Origin: Pseudomonas sp. GD04019
Lineage (GTDB): Bacteria > Pseudomonadota > Gammaproteobacteria > Pseudomonadales > Pseudomonadaceae
Reading direction: 5' to 3'
Length of the DNA: 64,000 nt
Assembly: GCF_029837695.1 (NCBI RefSeq)
Contig: NZ_JAOEEA010000002.1
Location: forward strand, 429,058 to 493,057
The notes beneath the pieces are model-generated. The model did not search any database, was not told the origin of the DNA, and saw only the letters and a list, made by a program, of their open reading frames with translations. The position numbers and the translations under genes were made by a program. Below, one piece after another: positions 44,750-53,599 of the stretch; the stretch's first letter is position 1; each line of letters opens with the position of its first letter.

Positions 44750-46985
44750 CTCTCATTCCCTGATTGATGATGTGCTCGACCAACTGCGCGATGGAGGGCT
44801 TGACCCTGACCTGCCGCTGCTGACGAACGGGACGCGGGTGCGTTGCCGGGACTCGCACGACAAGGGCAACAGCCGCACCGGGTTCTACCGGATCTATGAG
44901 CATGTGAACGAGGGCCGCACCTTCTACGCCGGAGCATTTGGCTCGTGGCGTGAGGGCGAAAAGGGCTCGTTCCACAAGCTCAAGCCCGTGGGCGGGCGGA
45001 TGAGCGCCGAGGACAAGAAGGTGATCGCGGCGCGGGTCGAGGCGGCGAAACAGCGCGAGGCCTCGCTGCGGGCGGCCAGGGTGGCGAAGGCCGCCCGTCG
45101 CGCTGCTGGCATGTGGAAGGCACTGCCGACCAAGGGGCGCTGCGGCTACCTGGATCGCAAGCAGATTGGTGCCTTTGGCCTGCGCTTTGGGCGCAAGCCT
45201 GACACGGCCTTAGTGCCACTGGTGAACGTGCGCGATGAGGTGGTGGGCCTGCAGGTGTTGTTCGGTACGCCGGACAAGGATGGCCTGAGCAAGCGCTATT
45301 GGCCTGCGGGCCTTGACCCTGTGGGGGCCTTCCACCTGATCGGCCCGCGCCCCGAGCCGGGCGAGGCCGTGTTGATCTGTGAGGGGTACGCCACGGGCGC
45401 CAGCCTGCACATGGCGACGGGGTTGTGCGTGGCAGTGGCGTTCACGGCGGGCAACCTGATGCCGGTGGCCGAGGCGATGCGCGAGCGTTACCCGGGACGG
45501 CAGTTTGTGTTCTGCGCGGACGATGACTGGCAGACGAAGAACCACAAGGGCGAGCCCTGGAACCCTGGCCGCGAGAAGGCCGAGAACGCGGCTGTAGTGA
45601 TTGGCGGCCGGGTGGTGTACCCGGTGTTCGAGGGTGAGCGGGCAGAGAAGTGGACGGACTTCAATGACCTGCATCTGGCCGAGGGTTTTGATGCGGTGCG
45701 TCGCCAGGTGATGGCGGTGGCCAGGCCGGCTGCGGAAGGGGAGTGGATGTCGAGCTTGCGCCGCACGAACCAGGGCGCCCTGGTGGCGCACGCGCTCAAC
45801 GTGACGCTGATTCTGGAGAACGACGAACGCTGGGCCGGGGTGATCGGCGAAGATGTGTTTTCCGGGCGCTCGGCGAAGCGGCGGGCGTCTCCATGTGCTC
45901 CGGGTGCCGGCGAGTGGAGCGACCTGGACGATACGCTGACGTCGCTCTGGATGGCTGAGCAGTACGGTCTGTTGGTGAAGTCCGTCACTGTGATGGAGGC
46001 TGCTGCTGTGGTGGCTAGCCGCCGCCAGTTTCACCCGGTGCGTGACTATCTTCGTGGATTGGAGTGGGATGGCATCCCGCGCCTGAGTACGTGGCTGAAG
46101 GATTACCTGGGCGCGCAGGCGTTGGCGGGGCGGGATGAGTACCTGGCCTCGGCGGGGATGCGCTGGCTGGTGTCTGCCGTGGCGCGGGTGATGCGGCCGG
46201 GGTGCAAGGCGGATTGTGTGCTGATCCTGGAAGGTGATCAGGGCTTGAACAAGTCCTCGGCGCTGGGTGTGCTCGGTGGCGAGTGGTTCATGGATACGCC
46301 GATTGCACTGGGCGACAAGGACGCCTATCAGCAGCTACAGGGCGTGTGGATTGCCGAGCTGGCCGAGCTGGATGCGCTGAACAAGGTGGATTCGCTCAAG
46401 GCGAAGTCGTTCTTCGGTGCGTCGGTCGATACGTTCCGGCCGAGTTATGGGCGGCGCAATATCCGCCTGCCACGCCAGTGTGTGTTCGCTGGCACGACGA
46501 ACCAGGACGAGTATCTGCGCGACCCGACCGGCAACCGGCGCTACTGGCCGGTGGCGTGTACGCGGGTGTCGCTCGATGCCTTGCGCGAGGCGCGTGACCA
46601 GCTATGGGCCGAGGCTTACCAGCTATATCAGGAGGGTGAGCCTTGGTGGCCGCAGCCGAGTGAGAAAGTGTGGTTCGAGGACGAGCAGGATGTGCGCTTC
46701 GCGAGCGATGCCTGGGAGACGAGCATTGTGCGCTGGCTGGAGAACAACCCCTGTGCGAGCGTAACCAGCGCGGAGCTTCTGGAGAAGGCGTTGAACCTTG
46801 ATCCTGGCCACTGGGGGCGGCCTGAGCAGACGCGTGTTGGACAGATCATGCACCGGCTTGGTTGGCGCCGGAAGCGCTTGGCGCCCTCTGGCCGGTATGG
46901 CGTGCGGCCGTATGCGTATGTGCGGCCGGATGGCTGGCAGCCCCGTGGGCAGATGCCTTTGGCGCAGAAGGAGCCGGTGCTGTGA
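44742..46985 (+). CDS. Phage primase-helicase (Toprim + VirE-type ATPase)
   Basis: This 747-aa replication protein has an N-terminal primase-like part with a Toprim core (VLICEGYATGASLHMATG at ~210, FVFCADDDW at ~257). The C-terminal VirE/D5-like P-loop helicase has Walker A ILEGDQGLNKSS (~495), a Walker B-like region around GVWIAELAELDAL, and the sensor-like FAGTTNQDEYLRDPTGNRRY. It probably primes and unwinds phage DNA. No zinc-ribbon primase start is obvious. The start lies in the end of the preceding gene. Confidence 0.9.
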   Translation: MSDSHSLIDDVLDQLRDGGLDPDLPLLTNGTRVRCRDSHDKGNSRTGFYRIYEHVNEGRTFYAGAFGSWREGEKGSFHKLKPVGGRMSAEDKKVIAARVEAAKQREASLRAARVAKAARRAAGMWKALPTKGRCGYLDRKQIGAFGLRFGRKPDTALVPLVNVRDEVVGLQVLFGTPDKDGLSKRYWPAGLDPVGAFHLIGPRPEPGEAVLICEGYATGASLHMATGLCVAVAFTAGNLMPVAEAMRERYPGRQFVFCADDDWQTKNHKGEPWNPGREKAENAAVVIGGRVVYPVFEGERAEKWTDFNDLHLAEGFDAVRRQVMAVARPAAEGEWMSSLRRTNQGALVAHALNVTLILENDERWAGVIGEDVFSGRSAKRRASPCAPGAGEWSDLDDTLTSLWMAEQYGLLVKSVTVMEAAAVVASRRQFHPVRDYLRGLEWDGIPRLSTWLKDYLGAQALAGRDEYLASAGMRWLVSAVARVMRPGCKADCVLILEGDQGLNKSSALGVLGGEWFMDTPIALGDKDAYQQLQGVWIAELAELDALNKVDSLKAKSFFGASVDTFRPSYGRRNIRLPRQCVFAGTTNQDEYLRDPTGNRRYWPVACTRVSLDALREARDQLWAEAYQLYQEGEPWWPQPSEKVWFEDEQDVRFASDAWETSIVRWLENNPCASVTSAELLEKALNLDPGHWGRPEQTRVGQIMHRLGWRRKRLAPSGRYGVRPYAYVRPDGWQPRGQMPLAQKEPVL

Positions 46986-47353
46986 TCGACTACATGGATG
47001 AGGCGTTGCGATTGTGGGCGGCTGAGTTCCATGCGCCTGATGGCGTGCCGATTGTGGGTGGTGGCGGTGGTAGTTCGCTTGCTACCCTGATCGCCTGCAA
47101 GGGTGAGTTGATCCGCAGTACGGCTCAAGGGCGGGTGCTGCTGGAGCGGTCGGCCGAGATTGAGCTGATCGTGAACAAGCACCTGCCATTCGAGGAACAC
47201 CAGGTGGTGATCGAGCACTACACCAACCATGACAGCCTTGAGCATCAGCGATACGAGGCGTGTGGCTGTAGCCGGGCGCAGTTCTACCGACGATTGCACA
47301 AGGCCCATGAGTCGATCAGGGATCAGCTCATCAACCGGAAGCGCGCCGCATGA
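46982..47353 (+). CDS. Putative late-gene regulator
   Basis: This 123-aa protein starts at GTG overlapping the primase stop. It has a helix-turn-helix-like C-terminus (YEACGCSRAQFYRRLHKAHE) and an N-terminal half of helices (LPFEEHQVVIEHYTNHDS). The size and place, last in the early rightward operon and before a non-coding gap and holin, are those of Q/ArpU/antitermination-type regulators. No clear family match is claimed. Confidence 0.6.
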   Translation: MIDYMDEALRLWAAEFHAPDGVPIVGGGGGSSLATLIACKGELIRSTAQGRVLLERSAEIELIVNKHLPFEEHQVVIEHYTNHDSLEHQRYEACGCSRAQFYRRLHKAHESIRDQLINRKRAA

Positions 47354-47800
47354 GGCGCGCTTTTTCTTTCGTGACCCACTTGCCTGCCGCGCCTTTCTTG
47401 CTGGGGCGGCGTAATGTCGCGCCGTTGCTTGCCGTGGCTCACGTCCTAACCTGTCCCGCCGCCTGCCCGCATATATGCGGTGGGCAGGCGCGTATACACG
47501 CGCACGCGTGTGCTCGCACGCTCACCTATATATAAATCCTTTAGACAGGTGGGGAAGTGGGGTTAGATCAAGTGGGGCCTGTTGTTCCTGCGTTCAACCT
47601 GCTTTTTTGTGCTGGGCCTGATAGGGGCAGCGCCTGCGGCGCAGGTAGCCGGATGCGGATAATGCGCCGATCTTTTCCAGACAGACACCCGACCAACTAT
47701 GGTTCTTTGCCCTGTGGCAATCCTGACCCATTGTTGCCATGAGATTGGAGGGGTATAAATCACGCATCCTCACGTAGGAGCGTCACCAAGAATCACCACA

Positions 47801-47828
47801 CGAAACCCGGCCACTGCGCCGGGTTTTC
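47801..47828 (+). terminator. Hairpin terminator in late leader
   Basis: AACCCGGC (47804-47811) pairs with GCCGGGTT (47818-47825), followed by TTCTG. Confidence 0.7.
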
Positions 47829-47895
47829 TGTTTCTGGCGCCTGGGCTTCCCCGCCCTGGTCACGGCGCCTGGCGGCAAGGATGCCGCACCCCATC

Positions 47896-47925
47896 ACAGG
47901 CCTCGCCATTCGGCGGGGCTTTTTC
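47896..47925 (+). terminator. Hairpin terminator before holin
   Basis: GCCTCGCC (47900-47907), loop ATTC and GGCGGGGC (47912-47919) with TTTTT. The holin gene starts 25 bases later. Confidence 0.75.
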
Positions 47926-47949
47926 GTTTCTGGCTATCGAGGTGAACCG

Positions 47950-48294
47950 ATGAACGAGCATCAGCAGGCGCTGGCAGATATGCCGCTGTGGCTGTGGTTG
48001 GTGCTGGCCCTGGTGGCTGGTGTATCTGGCGAAGCATGGCGAGCGGACAAGGCCGGGCTGACTGGCTGGGCGCTGGTCAAGCGCATCGGCCTGCGTTCTG
48101 CCGCTTCCGCTGTGTTCGGCCTGGCCACCTTCGCCGTCACCTGGGCGTGTGGTGCGCACATCCTGGTGGCGGTGGCGGTCGGCTGCATCGTGGCCACCAT
48201 GGGTGCCGATGTCGCTAGCGCTCTGTACGAGCGAGCGCTGGCCAGGCGGCTGGGTGTTGGCGAGGTGCCGAGCAATGCCAGCCAGCCCGACTAA
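47950..48294 (+). CDS. Phage holin-like membrane protein
   Basis: This 114-aa protein has three hydrophobic segments (LWLWLVLALVAGVSGEAW, ASAVFGLATFAVTWACGA and ILVAVAVGCIVATMGADV) and a charged tail. Size, topology and position before the packaging genes suit a class I-type holin that permeabilises the inner membrane. GAGGTG precedes the ATG. No endolysin is adjacent in this window. The HNH gene starts inside its end. Confidence 0.78.
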   Translation: MNEHQQALADMPLWLWLVLALVAGVSGEAWRADKAGLTGWALVKRIGLRSAASAVFGLATFAVTWACGAHILVAVAVGCIVATMGADVASALYERALARRLGVGEVPSNASQPD

Positions 48295-48652
48295 GCGGCT
48301 CAGCTCCTCGGCCAAGGGCTACGGCCATCGCTGGAAGCTGGCACGAGCCGACCACCTGCGCCGCCACCCGCTATGTGTGTTCTGCCAGCGGGCTGGCCGA
48401 GCGGTGCCGGCGGTGCTGGTCGACCACATCAAGGCGCACCGACTGGGTGAGGCCAAGCTGAGCGGAGACCCGGAGCAGATCGCGCAGGCCTGGAAGCTCT
48501 TCTGGGATCGCACCAACTGGCAGTCGCTGTGCAAGCGTTGCCATGACTCGACCAAGCAGCGGATGGAGAAGTCGGGCCGCCTCGGCTGCTCCGACTCGGG
48601 CCTGCCGCTCGACCCGAACCACCATTGGAACCGCACGCCGGCCAGGGGGTAG
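48275..48652 (+). CDS. HNH endonuclease next to terminase
   Basis: This 125-aa protein has the HNH fold: CVFCQRAG, AVLVDHIKAHRLGE and NWQSLCKRCHDSTKQ, giving the zinc knuckles and catalytic His residues. In HK97-like cos phages such a protein is encoded beside TerS and helps TerL cut cos. It overlaps the holin gene and is followed by a 163-base non-coding segment likely to include cos. Confidence 0.9.
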   Translation: MPASPTKRLSSSAKGYGHRWKLARADHLRRHPLCVFCQRAGRAVPAVLVDHIKAHRLGEAKLSGDPEQIAQAWKLFWDRTNWQSLCKRCHDSTKQRMEKSGRLGCSDSGLPLDPNHHWNRTPARG

Positions 48653-48815
48653 GGGGGGGTGAAAAACTTCCTACCGCCTCGACCTCGAACGACCTAGGGA
48701 TCGCGGTGTGCAACGCCGGGAAAAATGGGGGGGTGGGGGCTTCATTTTTTAACACGAAACCCGCGTGCTTCCTAGCTTTCAGCCTGGTGCTCGCGCCTCT
48801 CGAAAGGAGACCAGC
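48653..48815. other. Candidate cos region
   Basis: This non-coding segment between the HNH and TerS genes contains G-runs (GGGGGGGG near 48652-48660 and GGGGGGG near 48728). By analogy with HK97-type phages the packaging site is expected here; the cut site itself cannot be recognised by eye. Confidence 0.4.
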
Positions 48816-49340
48816 ATGGCCGGGAATGCCAACTCTGGCCGGCCTTCGCTGCCGGCTACCGTTCACATGCTGCGCGGCGACCCCAGCAAGCAGGGCATGG
48901 CTGCGCTGCAAGCCGCTGCGCAGGCACCCGCTGTGCCGGTACAGGCCCCGCCGAAACCCGACTTCCTGAGCCCCGAGGGCGCCCAGGAGTGGGATCGTGT
49001 GACCGAGGCGCTGCTGGCGCTGGGCTGGGTTAGTGAGCTGGACATGATGGCGCTCGCCTCGTACTGCGAGGCGGTGGGCGACTGGGTGCGGTTCCGCCGC
49101 AAGATCGCCGACCTGAATGCTGAGCTGGAGGGCGACGGCGACGTGCAGACGTTCAAGACCGGCGCTCAGCAGATCAGCATCTGGCGGCAGCTCGCTAACG
49201 ATGCCGAGCGCCGCGCGAACCAAGCGGGGGCGCTGTTCGGCTTTTCCCCGGTTGCGCGCCGCGCCATGAAGGCGCTGGTGCCTCAAGGCGAGTTGTTTCC
49301 CAATGCACCAAGAGACGCTGCTGACAAATACTTCAGCTGA
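48816..49340 (+). CDS. Terminase small subunit (P27 family)
   Basis: This 174-aa protein has the P27-type pattern: AGNANSGRPSLPATVHMLRG, FLSPEGAQEWDRVTEALLAL and GWVSELDMMALASYCEAVGD. It recognises phage DNA at cos and feeds the large subunit. AAGGAG precedes the ATG. Its end overlaps the TerL start. Confidence 0.9.
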   Translation: MAGNANSGRPSLPATVHMLRGDPSKQGMAALQAAAQAPAVPVQAPPKPDFLSPEGAQEWDRVTEALLALGWVSELDMMALASYCEAVGDWVRFRRKIADLNAELEGDGDVQTFKTGAQQISIWRQLANDAERRANQAGALFGFSPVARRAMKALVPQGELFPNAPRDAADKYFS

Positions 49341-51117
49341 TTGCCGCGTGCGTGGCTTCGCCATGGCCGTGCTGGCTCGCCAGGTCGTGGCCGGGCCGGA
49401 TGTTCGCAACGCCTGCCAGCGGCATCTGGACGATCTGGAGCATGGGCACCTGCGTGGCCTGGTGTGGGATCAGGCTGCAGCCGACCGCGCCATCGGCTTC
49501 TTCGAGGACGTGCTATGCCTCAACGGTGGCGACTACGAGGGCTCACCTTTCCAGCTCGGGCCGTGGCAGGCGTTCGTCGTGGGCAGCCTGTTCGGCTGGT
49601 ACGTTGACGACGGCGTGCGCCGCTACCGTCTGGCCTATATCGAGACGGGCAAGGGCTCCGGCAAGTCGCCGCTGATCGCTGGTATCGGACTGTATGGCCT
49701 GGTAGCCGACGGCGAGCAGCGCGCCGAGATCTACGCCGCCGCGACCAAGAAAGATCAGGCCATGATCATGTTCCGCGACGCGGTGTCGATGGTCACCATG
49801 TCGCCCAAGCTGGCGGCGCGCATCGAGCAGAGCGGCCGCAATGAGAAGATCTGGAACCTGTTCTACCCGAACACCAACAGCTTCTTCAGGGCCATCAGTA
49901 ACGACGATGGCCAGTCCGGGCCGCGCCCGCACATGGGCCTGCTGGATGAGGTGCACGAACACAAGACGGCCTCCGCCGTCGAGATGATGCGGGCTGGCAC
50001 CAAGAACCGGCGCCGCGCCCTGGTGGCGATGATCACCAACAGTGGGTCGGATAAGAACAGCGTGGCCGGCCAGTACCACGATTACGGCGTGCGCGTATGC
50101 CGTGGCGATGTCGTCGACGACACCTTCTTCGCCTTCATCTGCTCGCTAGACGAGGGCGACGATCCGCTGACCGATGAGGCCTGCTGGCCCAAGGTCAACC
50201 CGTCGCTCGACTTCATCCCCGAGGGCCGCACCGATGGCATCCCCGGCCGCCGCTATCTGCGCGAGCAGGTGCTGGCGGCGCGTGGATTGCCAGCCAAGGA
50301 AGCGGTGGTGCGGCGCCTGAACTTCTGCCAGTGGACTGCCTCGGAGAATCCCTGGATCGGTGGCGACGTGTGGCTGGCTGCCTCCGAGCGGGTGCCCATG
50401 CGGATGCTGCGCAATCGGCCGTGCGTGGCCGGCCTGGACTTGTCCAGCACCACCGACCTGACATCGTTCGTGTTGCTGTTCTACCCGACCGTTGCCGATC
50501 CGCATTGGCGGCTGCTGCCGTACTTCTGGATTCCCGACCACGATCTGGAAGGCCGGGAGAACCGCGACCGAGTGCCATACCGGGTCTGGATCGCCGAGGG
50601 GCATCTGGAGACGACGCCGGGGCGGGCCATCAGCAAGCTGCATGTGCTGCGCCGGCTGCAAAAGATCTGCGGCTACTTCGATGTGCGCAAGGTGGGCTAC
50701 GACCGCTGGCGGATCGAAGACCTGAAAGAGCTGATGATCGAGCACGACATCGTGCTGCCGGAGCTGGAGCCGTTCGGCCAGGGCTATCAGAGCATGGGGC
50801 CTGCCGTGGATGAGTTCGAGCGCCGGCTGCTGGGTATGCCGCAGCAGGTGCTGGACGATGACGGCAATGTGATCGACCTCGACCCGAGCGAGTACGAGGT
50901 GGTGGAGACCCTGCGACATGACGGCAACCCGGTGTTGACCATGTGCGCGGCGAACGCGGTGACCACCTCCGACCCTGCGAACAACCGCAAGGTCGACAAG
51001 GCCAAGTCCAACGGCCGCATCGACGGCATCGTGGCCTCGGTCATTGCTACCGGCGTCAGCGGCTCGGTGCCACCTGGTGGCGGTAAATCCATCTACGACG
51101 AAGGCGTTGGTATATGA
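49303..51117 (+). CDS. Terminase large subunit (Terminase_1 family)
   Basis: This 604-aa packaging motor and nuclease has Walker A-like YIETGKGSGKSPLIAG (~112), Walker B GLLDEVHEHKTAS (~211), coupling motif MITNSGSDKN, and a nuclease domain starting CVAGLDLSSTTDL (~376). It pumps DNA into the prohead and cuts it. The ATG within the TerS gene is favoured by AAGGCGAG; a second Met at 49363 is possible. Confidence 0.94.
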   Translation: MHQETLLTNTSADCRVRGFAMAVLARQVVAGPDVRNACQRHLDDLEHGHLRGLVWDQAAADRAIGFFEDVLCLNGGDYEGSPFQLGPWQAFVVGSLFGWYVDDGVRRYRLAYIETGKGSGKSPLIAGIGLYGLVADGEQRAEIYAAATKKDQAMIMFRDAVSMVTMSPKLAARIEQSGRNEKIWNLFYPNTNSFFRAISNDDGQSGPRPHMGLLDEVHEHKTASAVEMMRAGTKNRRRALVAMITNSGSDKNSVAGQYHDYGVRVCRGDVVDDTFFAFICSLDEGDDPLTDEACWPKVNPSLDFIPEGRTDGIPGRRYLREQVLAARGLPAKEAVVRRLNFCQWTASENPWIGGDVWLAASERVPMRMLRNRPCVAGLDLSSTTDLTSFVLLFYPTVADPHWRLLPYFWIPDHDLEGRENRDRVPYRVWIAEGHLETTPGRAISKLHVLRRLQKICGYFDVRKVGYDRWRIEDLKELMIEHDIVLPELEPFGQGYQSMGPAVDEFERRLLGMPQQVLDDDGNVIDLDPSEYEVVETLRHDGNPVLTMCAANAVTTSDPANNRKVDKAKSNGRIDGIVASVIATGVSGSVPPGGGKSIYDEGVGI

Positions 51118-51299
51118 GCATCACCCTGGTGCAGATCCTTTCGTGGCTCGCCGGGCTGGCAGGCTTCGGCCTGCTGGTCGCGGGCGTGGCTCAACTCAAC
51201 GTGCCGGCGGCTTTCATCGTCGCCGGCACTGGCCTGCTGGCCTGGTCGCGCATGGCTGACCAGGCGGTGGCTGCTGCGATCAAACAGAAGGGGGGCTGA
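51114..51299 (+). CDS. Small membrane protein between TerL and portal
   Basis: This 61-aa protein has two hydrophobic helices (LSWLAGLAGFGLLVAGVA and VPAAFIVAGTGLLAWSRM). It overlaps the TerL stop by ATGA and precedes the portal gene by 2 bases. Similar tiny membrane proteins sit here in related phages; function is unknown. Confidence 0.65.
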   Translation: MSITLVQILSWLAGLAGFGLLVAGVAQLNVPAAFIVAGTGLLAWSRMADQAVAAAIKQKGG

Positions 51300-51301
51300 G
51301 C

Positions 51302-52579
51302 ATGTTCTTTTCGAGCCTGCGCGGCCCTGGCCAGGGCGAGGGCACCCTGGAGACGTTCGGCGACTACTGGCGCGGCCTGATTGGTTCCGGTCGCGGCAAC
51401 AGTGCTGGCGTGGTGATCACCCCGGATACAGCGCTGGGCGTGCCCATCCTGCATAACTGCGTCACCCTGCTGGCCGAGAGCCTGGCTCAGTTGCCTCTGG
51501 AGGTGTATGAGCGCAAGGGAAAAGGCCAGCGTGACGCGGCTATCAACCACCCGCTGTATGACGTACTGCGCTACCAGCCCAATGGATTCCAGACGCCTTT
51601 CGAGCTGAAGGAATGCGAGCAGATGGCGTGCGGTCTGCGCGGCAACAGCTTCACCTGGATCGACCGCCGTGAGGATGGCAACGTCTCCGCACTCTGGCCG
51701 CTGAGTAACGATAAGGTGCAGGTGCTCAGGGGGGGGGACCTGCTGCCTTACTATCGAGTCGGCACTGCCGACCCTGTTCCCATGCGCATGATCCACCATG
51801 TGCGTTGGGGCTCGACCAACCACTATCTGGGTTTGTCGCCCATCGAACTGCACGCCGAGACGGTGGGCATGGCGCAGGCTATCACCCGCTACACCGGCAA
51901 GTCGTTTGCCAACGGCGCTACGGTGTCCGGGGTGATCCAGCGCCCGCGCGAGTCTCCGGCGATCAAAGATCAGAAGAGCATCGATAAGATCATTGAGCAG
52001 TGGGGCGAGAAGTACAGCGGCATCGATAACGCGAAGAAGGTTGCGCTGCTGCAGGAGGGTATGGAGTTCAAGCCGATCTCCATGAACAACGTCGACGCCG
52101 ACGTGGTGAACATCCTCAAGCTCACCGGCACCAACGTGGCGCGGATCTACAAGATCCCGCTGCCGATGGTGAACGACCTGGAGAAGGCGAACTACAACAC
52201 CATCGAGCAGCTGCTTATCCAGTTCGTGGTGTTCGCCTTGCTGCCGTGGGCCAAGCGCCACGAGCAGGCAATGATGCGCGACTTCCTGCTGCCGCAGGAT
52301 CGGCACCGCTACTTCATCGAGTTCAACCTATCCGGCCTGATGCGCGGCGACCAAAAGAGCCGCTACGAGGCGTATGCCATCGGCCGGCAATGGGGCTGGC
52401 TCTCGGTGAACGACATTCGCCGGCTGGAGAACATGCCGCCGGTTCCGGGTGGCGACACCTACCTGCAGCCTCTGAACATGATCGATGCCTCCAAGGGCAT
52501 GCCCGATCTGAACAACCCCAACGTGCGTGCGCAGCTGGAGCTGCAGCAGGCCGAGATCACGAGGATCTTGAACGAATGA
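51302..52579 (+). CDS. HK97-family portal protein
   Basis: This 425-aa protein of the phage_portal family has NCVTLLAESLAQLPLEVYER, HPLYDVLRYQPNGFQTPFEL and KYSGIDNAKKVALLQEGMEF. The stretch FIEFNLSGLMRGDQKSRYEA and a C-terminal RLENMPPVPGGD are also typical. Twelve copies form the ring through which DNA enters. Its end overlaps the protease gene (ATGA). Confidence 0.94.
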   Translation: MFFSSLRGPGQGEGTLETFGDYWRGLIGSGRGNSAGVVITPDTALGVPILHNCVTLLAESLAQLPLEVYERKGKGQRDAAINHPLYDVLRYQPNGFQTPFELKECEQMACGLRGNSFTWIDRREDGNVSALWPLSNDKVQVLRGGDLLPYYRVGTADPVPMRMIHHVRWGSTNHYLGLSPIELHAETVGMAQAITRYTGKSFANGATVSGVIQRPRESPAIKDQKSIDKIIEQWGEKYSGIDNAKKVALLQEGMEFKPISMNNVDADVVNILKLTGTNVARIYKIPLPMVNDLEKANYNTIEQLLIQFVVFALLPWAKRHEQAMMRDFLLPQDRHRYFIEFNLSGLMRGDQKSRYEAYAIGRQWGWLSVNDIRRLENMPPVPGGDTYLQPLNMIDASKGMPDLNNPNVRAQLELQQAEITRILNE

Positions 52580-53538
52580 AACGCCACCTACGTGCGTCCA
52601 GCCTGCTGTTCAACACGCCGCTGCTGGTGACGCCAGACATGCTCGACCTGGGGGTTAGCTGGGCCAATCGGGTCATGCACCTGAACATCGTCAACATCGG
52701 TTCCGGCGCTGCGGGCGAGGCAAAGCTCTGGCATGACGATGACGACGAGCACTACGCCCTCCGGGCTGAGCGCATGGAAGAGAGTCGCCGCCAGGCCATT
52801 GGCCGTACCGGCGTCGAGGTGATTCCTGTCAGCGGCATTCTGGTGAGCCGTGGCGCTCACCTTGATGCCTGCGAGGTGATGACCAGCTACGAGGATCTGC
52901 GCCGCCAGCTGCGCACGGCCATGGCTGACCCGATGGTGGAGCGCATCGTGCTCGACATCGACAGCCCCGGCGGCTCGGCTGTTGGTGCCTTCGAGCTGGC
53001 CAGCGAGATCCGCGCGATGACGCAGCAGAAGCCCATCACTGGCCTGGTCAACTTCATGGCCTACAGCGGTGGCTACCTGCTGGCCTCGGCCTGCAGCGAG
53101 GTGGTGGTGAGCCGTACCAGTGGAATCGGCTCCATCGGGGTGATCGCCAAGCACCTTGACCGCTCCAAGCTGGAGGAAAACGCCGGGGTGAAGGTCACCA
53201 CGGTGTTTGCCGGTGCTCACAAGAATGATATGAGCCCGCACGAGCCGCTGACCGAGCAATCGCTGCAGTTCCTCAATGACCTGGTGCAAGAGAGCTACCA
53301 GATGTTCGTTGGCGCTGTGGCTGAGTATCGCGGCCTCAGTGTCGAGCAGGTGAAGGCAACCGAGGCGGCCTTGTACCAGGGCCAGAAAGGTATCACCGCA
53401 GGCCTGGCTGATCGGCTGCAGAGCCCGCAGGACGCTGTTGACCAGCTGTCGCGGGCGGTAGCGGAAAGCCGTGCGCAGCGCGGCGGTGGTGGCCTCTCGG
53501 TACGCGCCCGCGCCGCTGCTATCCAGTCCCAACTCTGA
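52576..53538 (+). CDS. S49-family prohead protease
   Basis: This 320-aa protein has the S49/SppA core: VIPVSGILVSRGAHLDACEV, IVLDIDSPGGSAVGAFELA, the nucleophile Ser in MAYSGGYLLASAC (~161) and TSGIGSIGVIAKHLD. In phages it matures the capsid by removing the scaffold arm of the major capsid protein. It follows the portal gene with a 4-base overlap and precedes the capsid gene. Confidence 0.9.
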   Translation: MKRHLRASSLLFNTPLLVTPDMLDLGVSWANRVMHLNIVNIGSGAAGEAKLWHDDDDEHYALRAERMEESRRQAIGRTGVEVIPVSGILVSRGAHLDACEVMTSYEDLRRQLRTAMADPMVERIVLDIDSPGGSAVGAFELASEIRAMTQQKPITGLVNFMAYSGGYLLASACSEVVVSRTSGIGSIGVIAKHLDRSKLEENAGVKVTTVFAGAHKNDMSPHEPLTEQSLQFLNDLVQESYQMFVGAVAEYRGLSVEQVKATEAALYQGQKGITAGLADRLQSPQDAVDQLSRAVAESRAQRGGGGLSVRARAAAIQSQL

Positions 53539-53557
53539 CCGCGTTCGCGGCAGTTCA

Positions 53558-53585
53558 CGAGCCCGCCTAGTGCGGGCTTTTTCAT
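53558..53585 (+). terminator. Intercistronic hairpin before capsid gene
   Basis: AGCCCGC (53560-53566), loop CTAGT and GCGGGCT (53572-53578) with TTTTT, followed at once by GGAGG and the capsid ATG. Confidence 0.75.
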
Positions 53586-53599
53586 GCCTAGGAGGCACT

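Larger units (their letters stand above)
47354..47949. promoter_or_regulatory. Non-coding gap before the late genes
   Basis: These ~600 bases hold no convincing gene. The gap contains a large inverted repeat at 47459-47490 with GCATATATGC at the centre, and a 26-base alternating purine-pyrimidine run (47488-47513). Three GTGGGG copies follow around 47549-47575, then an AT-rich segment and two hairpin terminators (47801-47828, 47896-47925). Position and structure suit a late control region or replication origin. Confidence 0.5.

Noticed and set aside
47350..47742. Two ~60-codon plus-strand frames in the pre-late gap
   Set aside because: No ribosome sites, odd composition (His/Cys/Ala-rich) and overlap with palindromic DNA make them unlikely genes.
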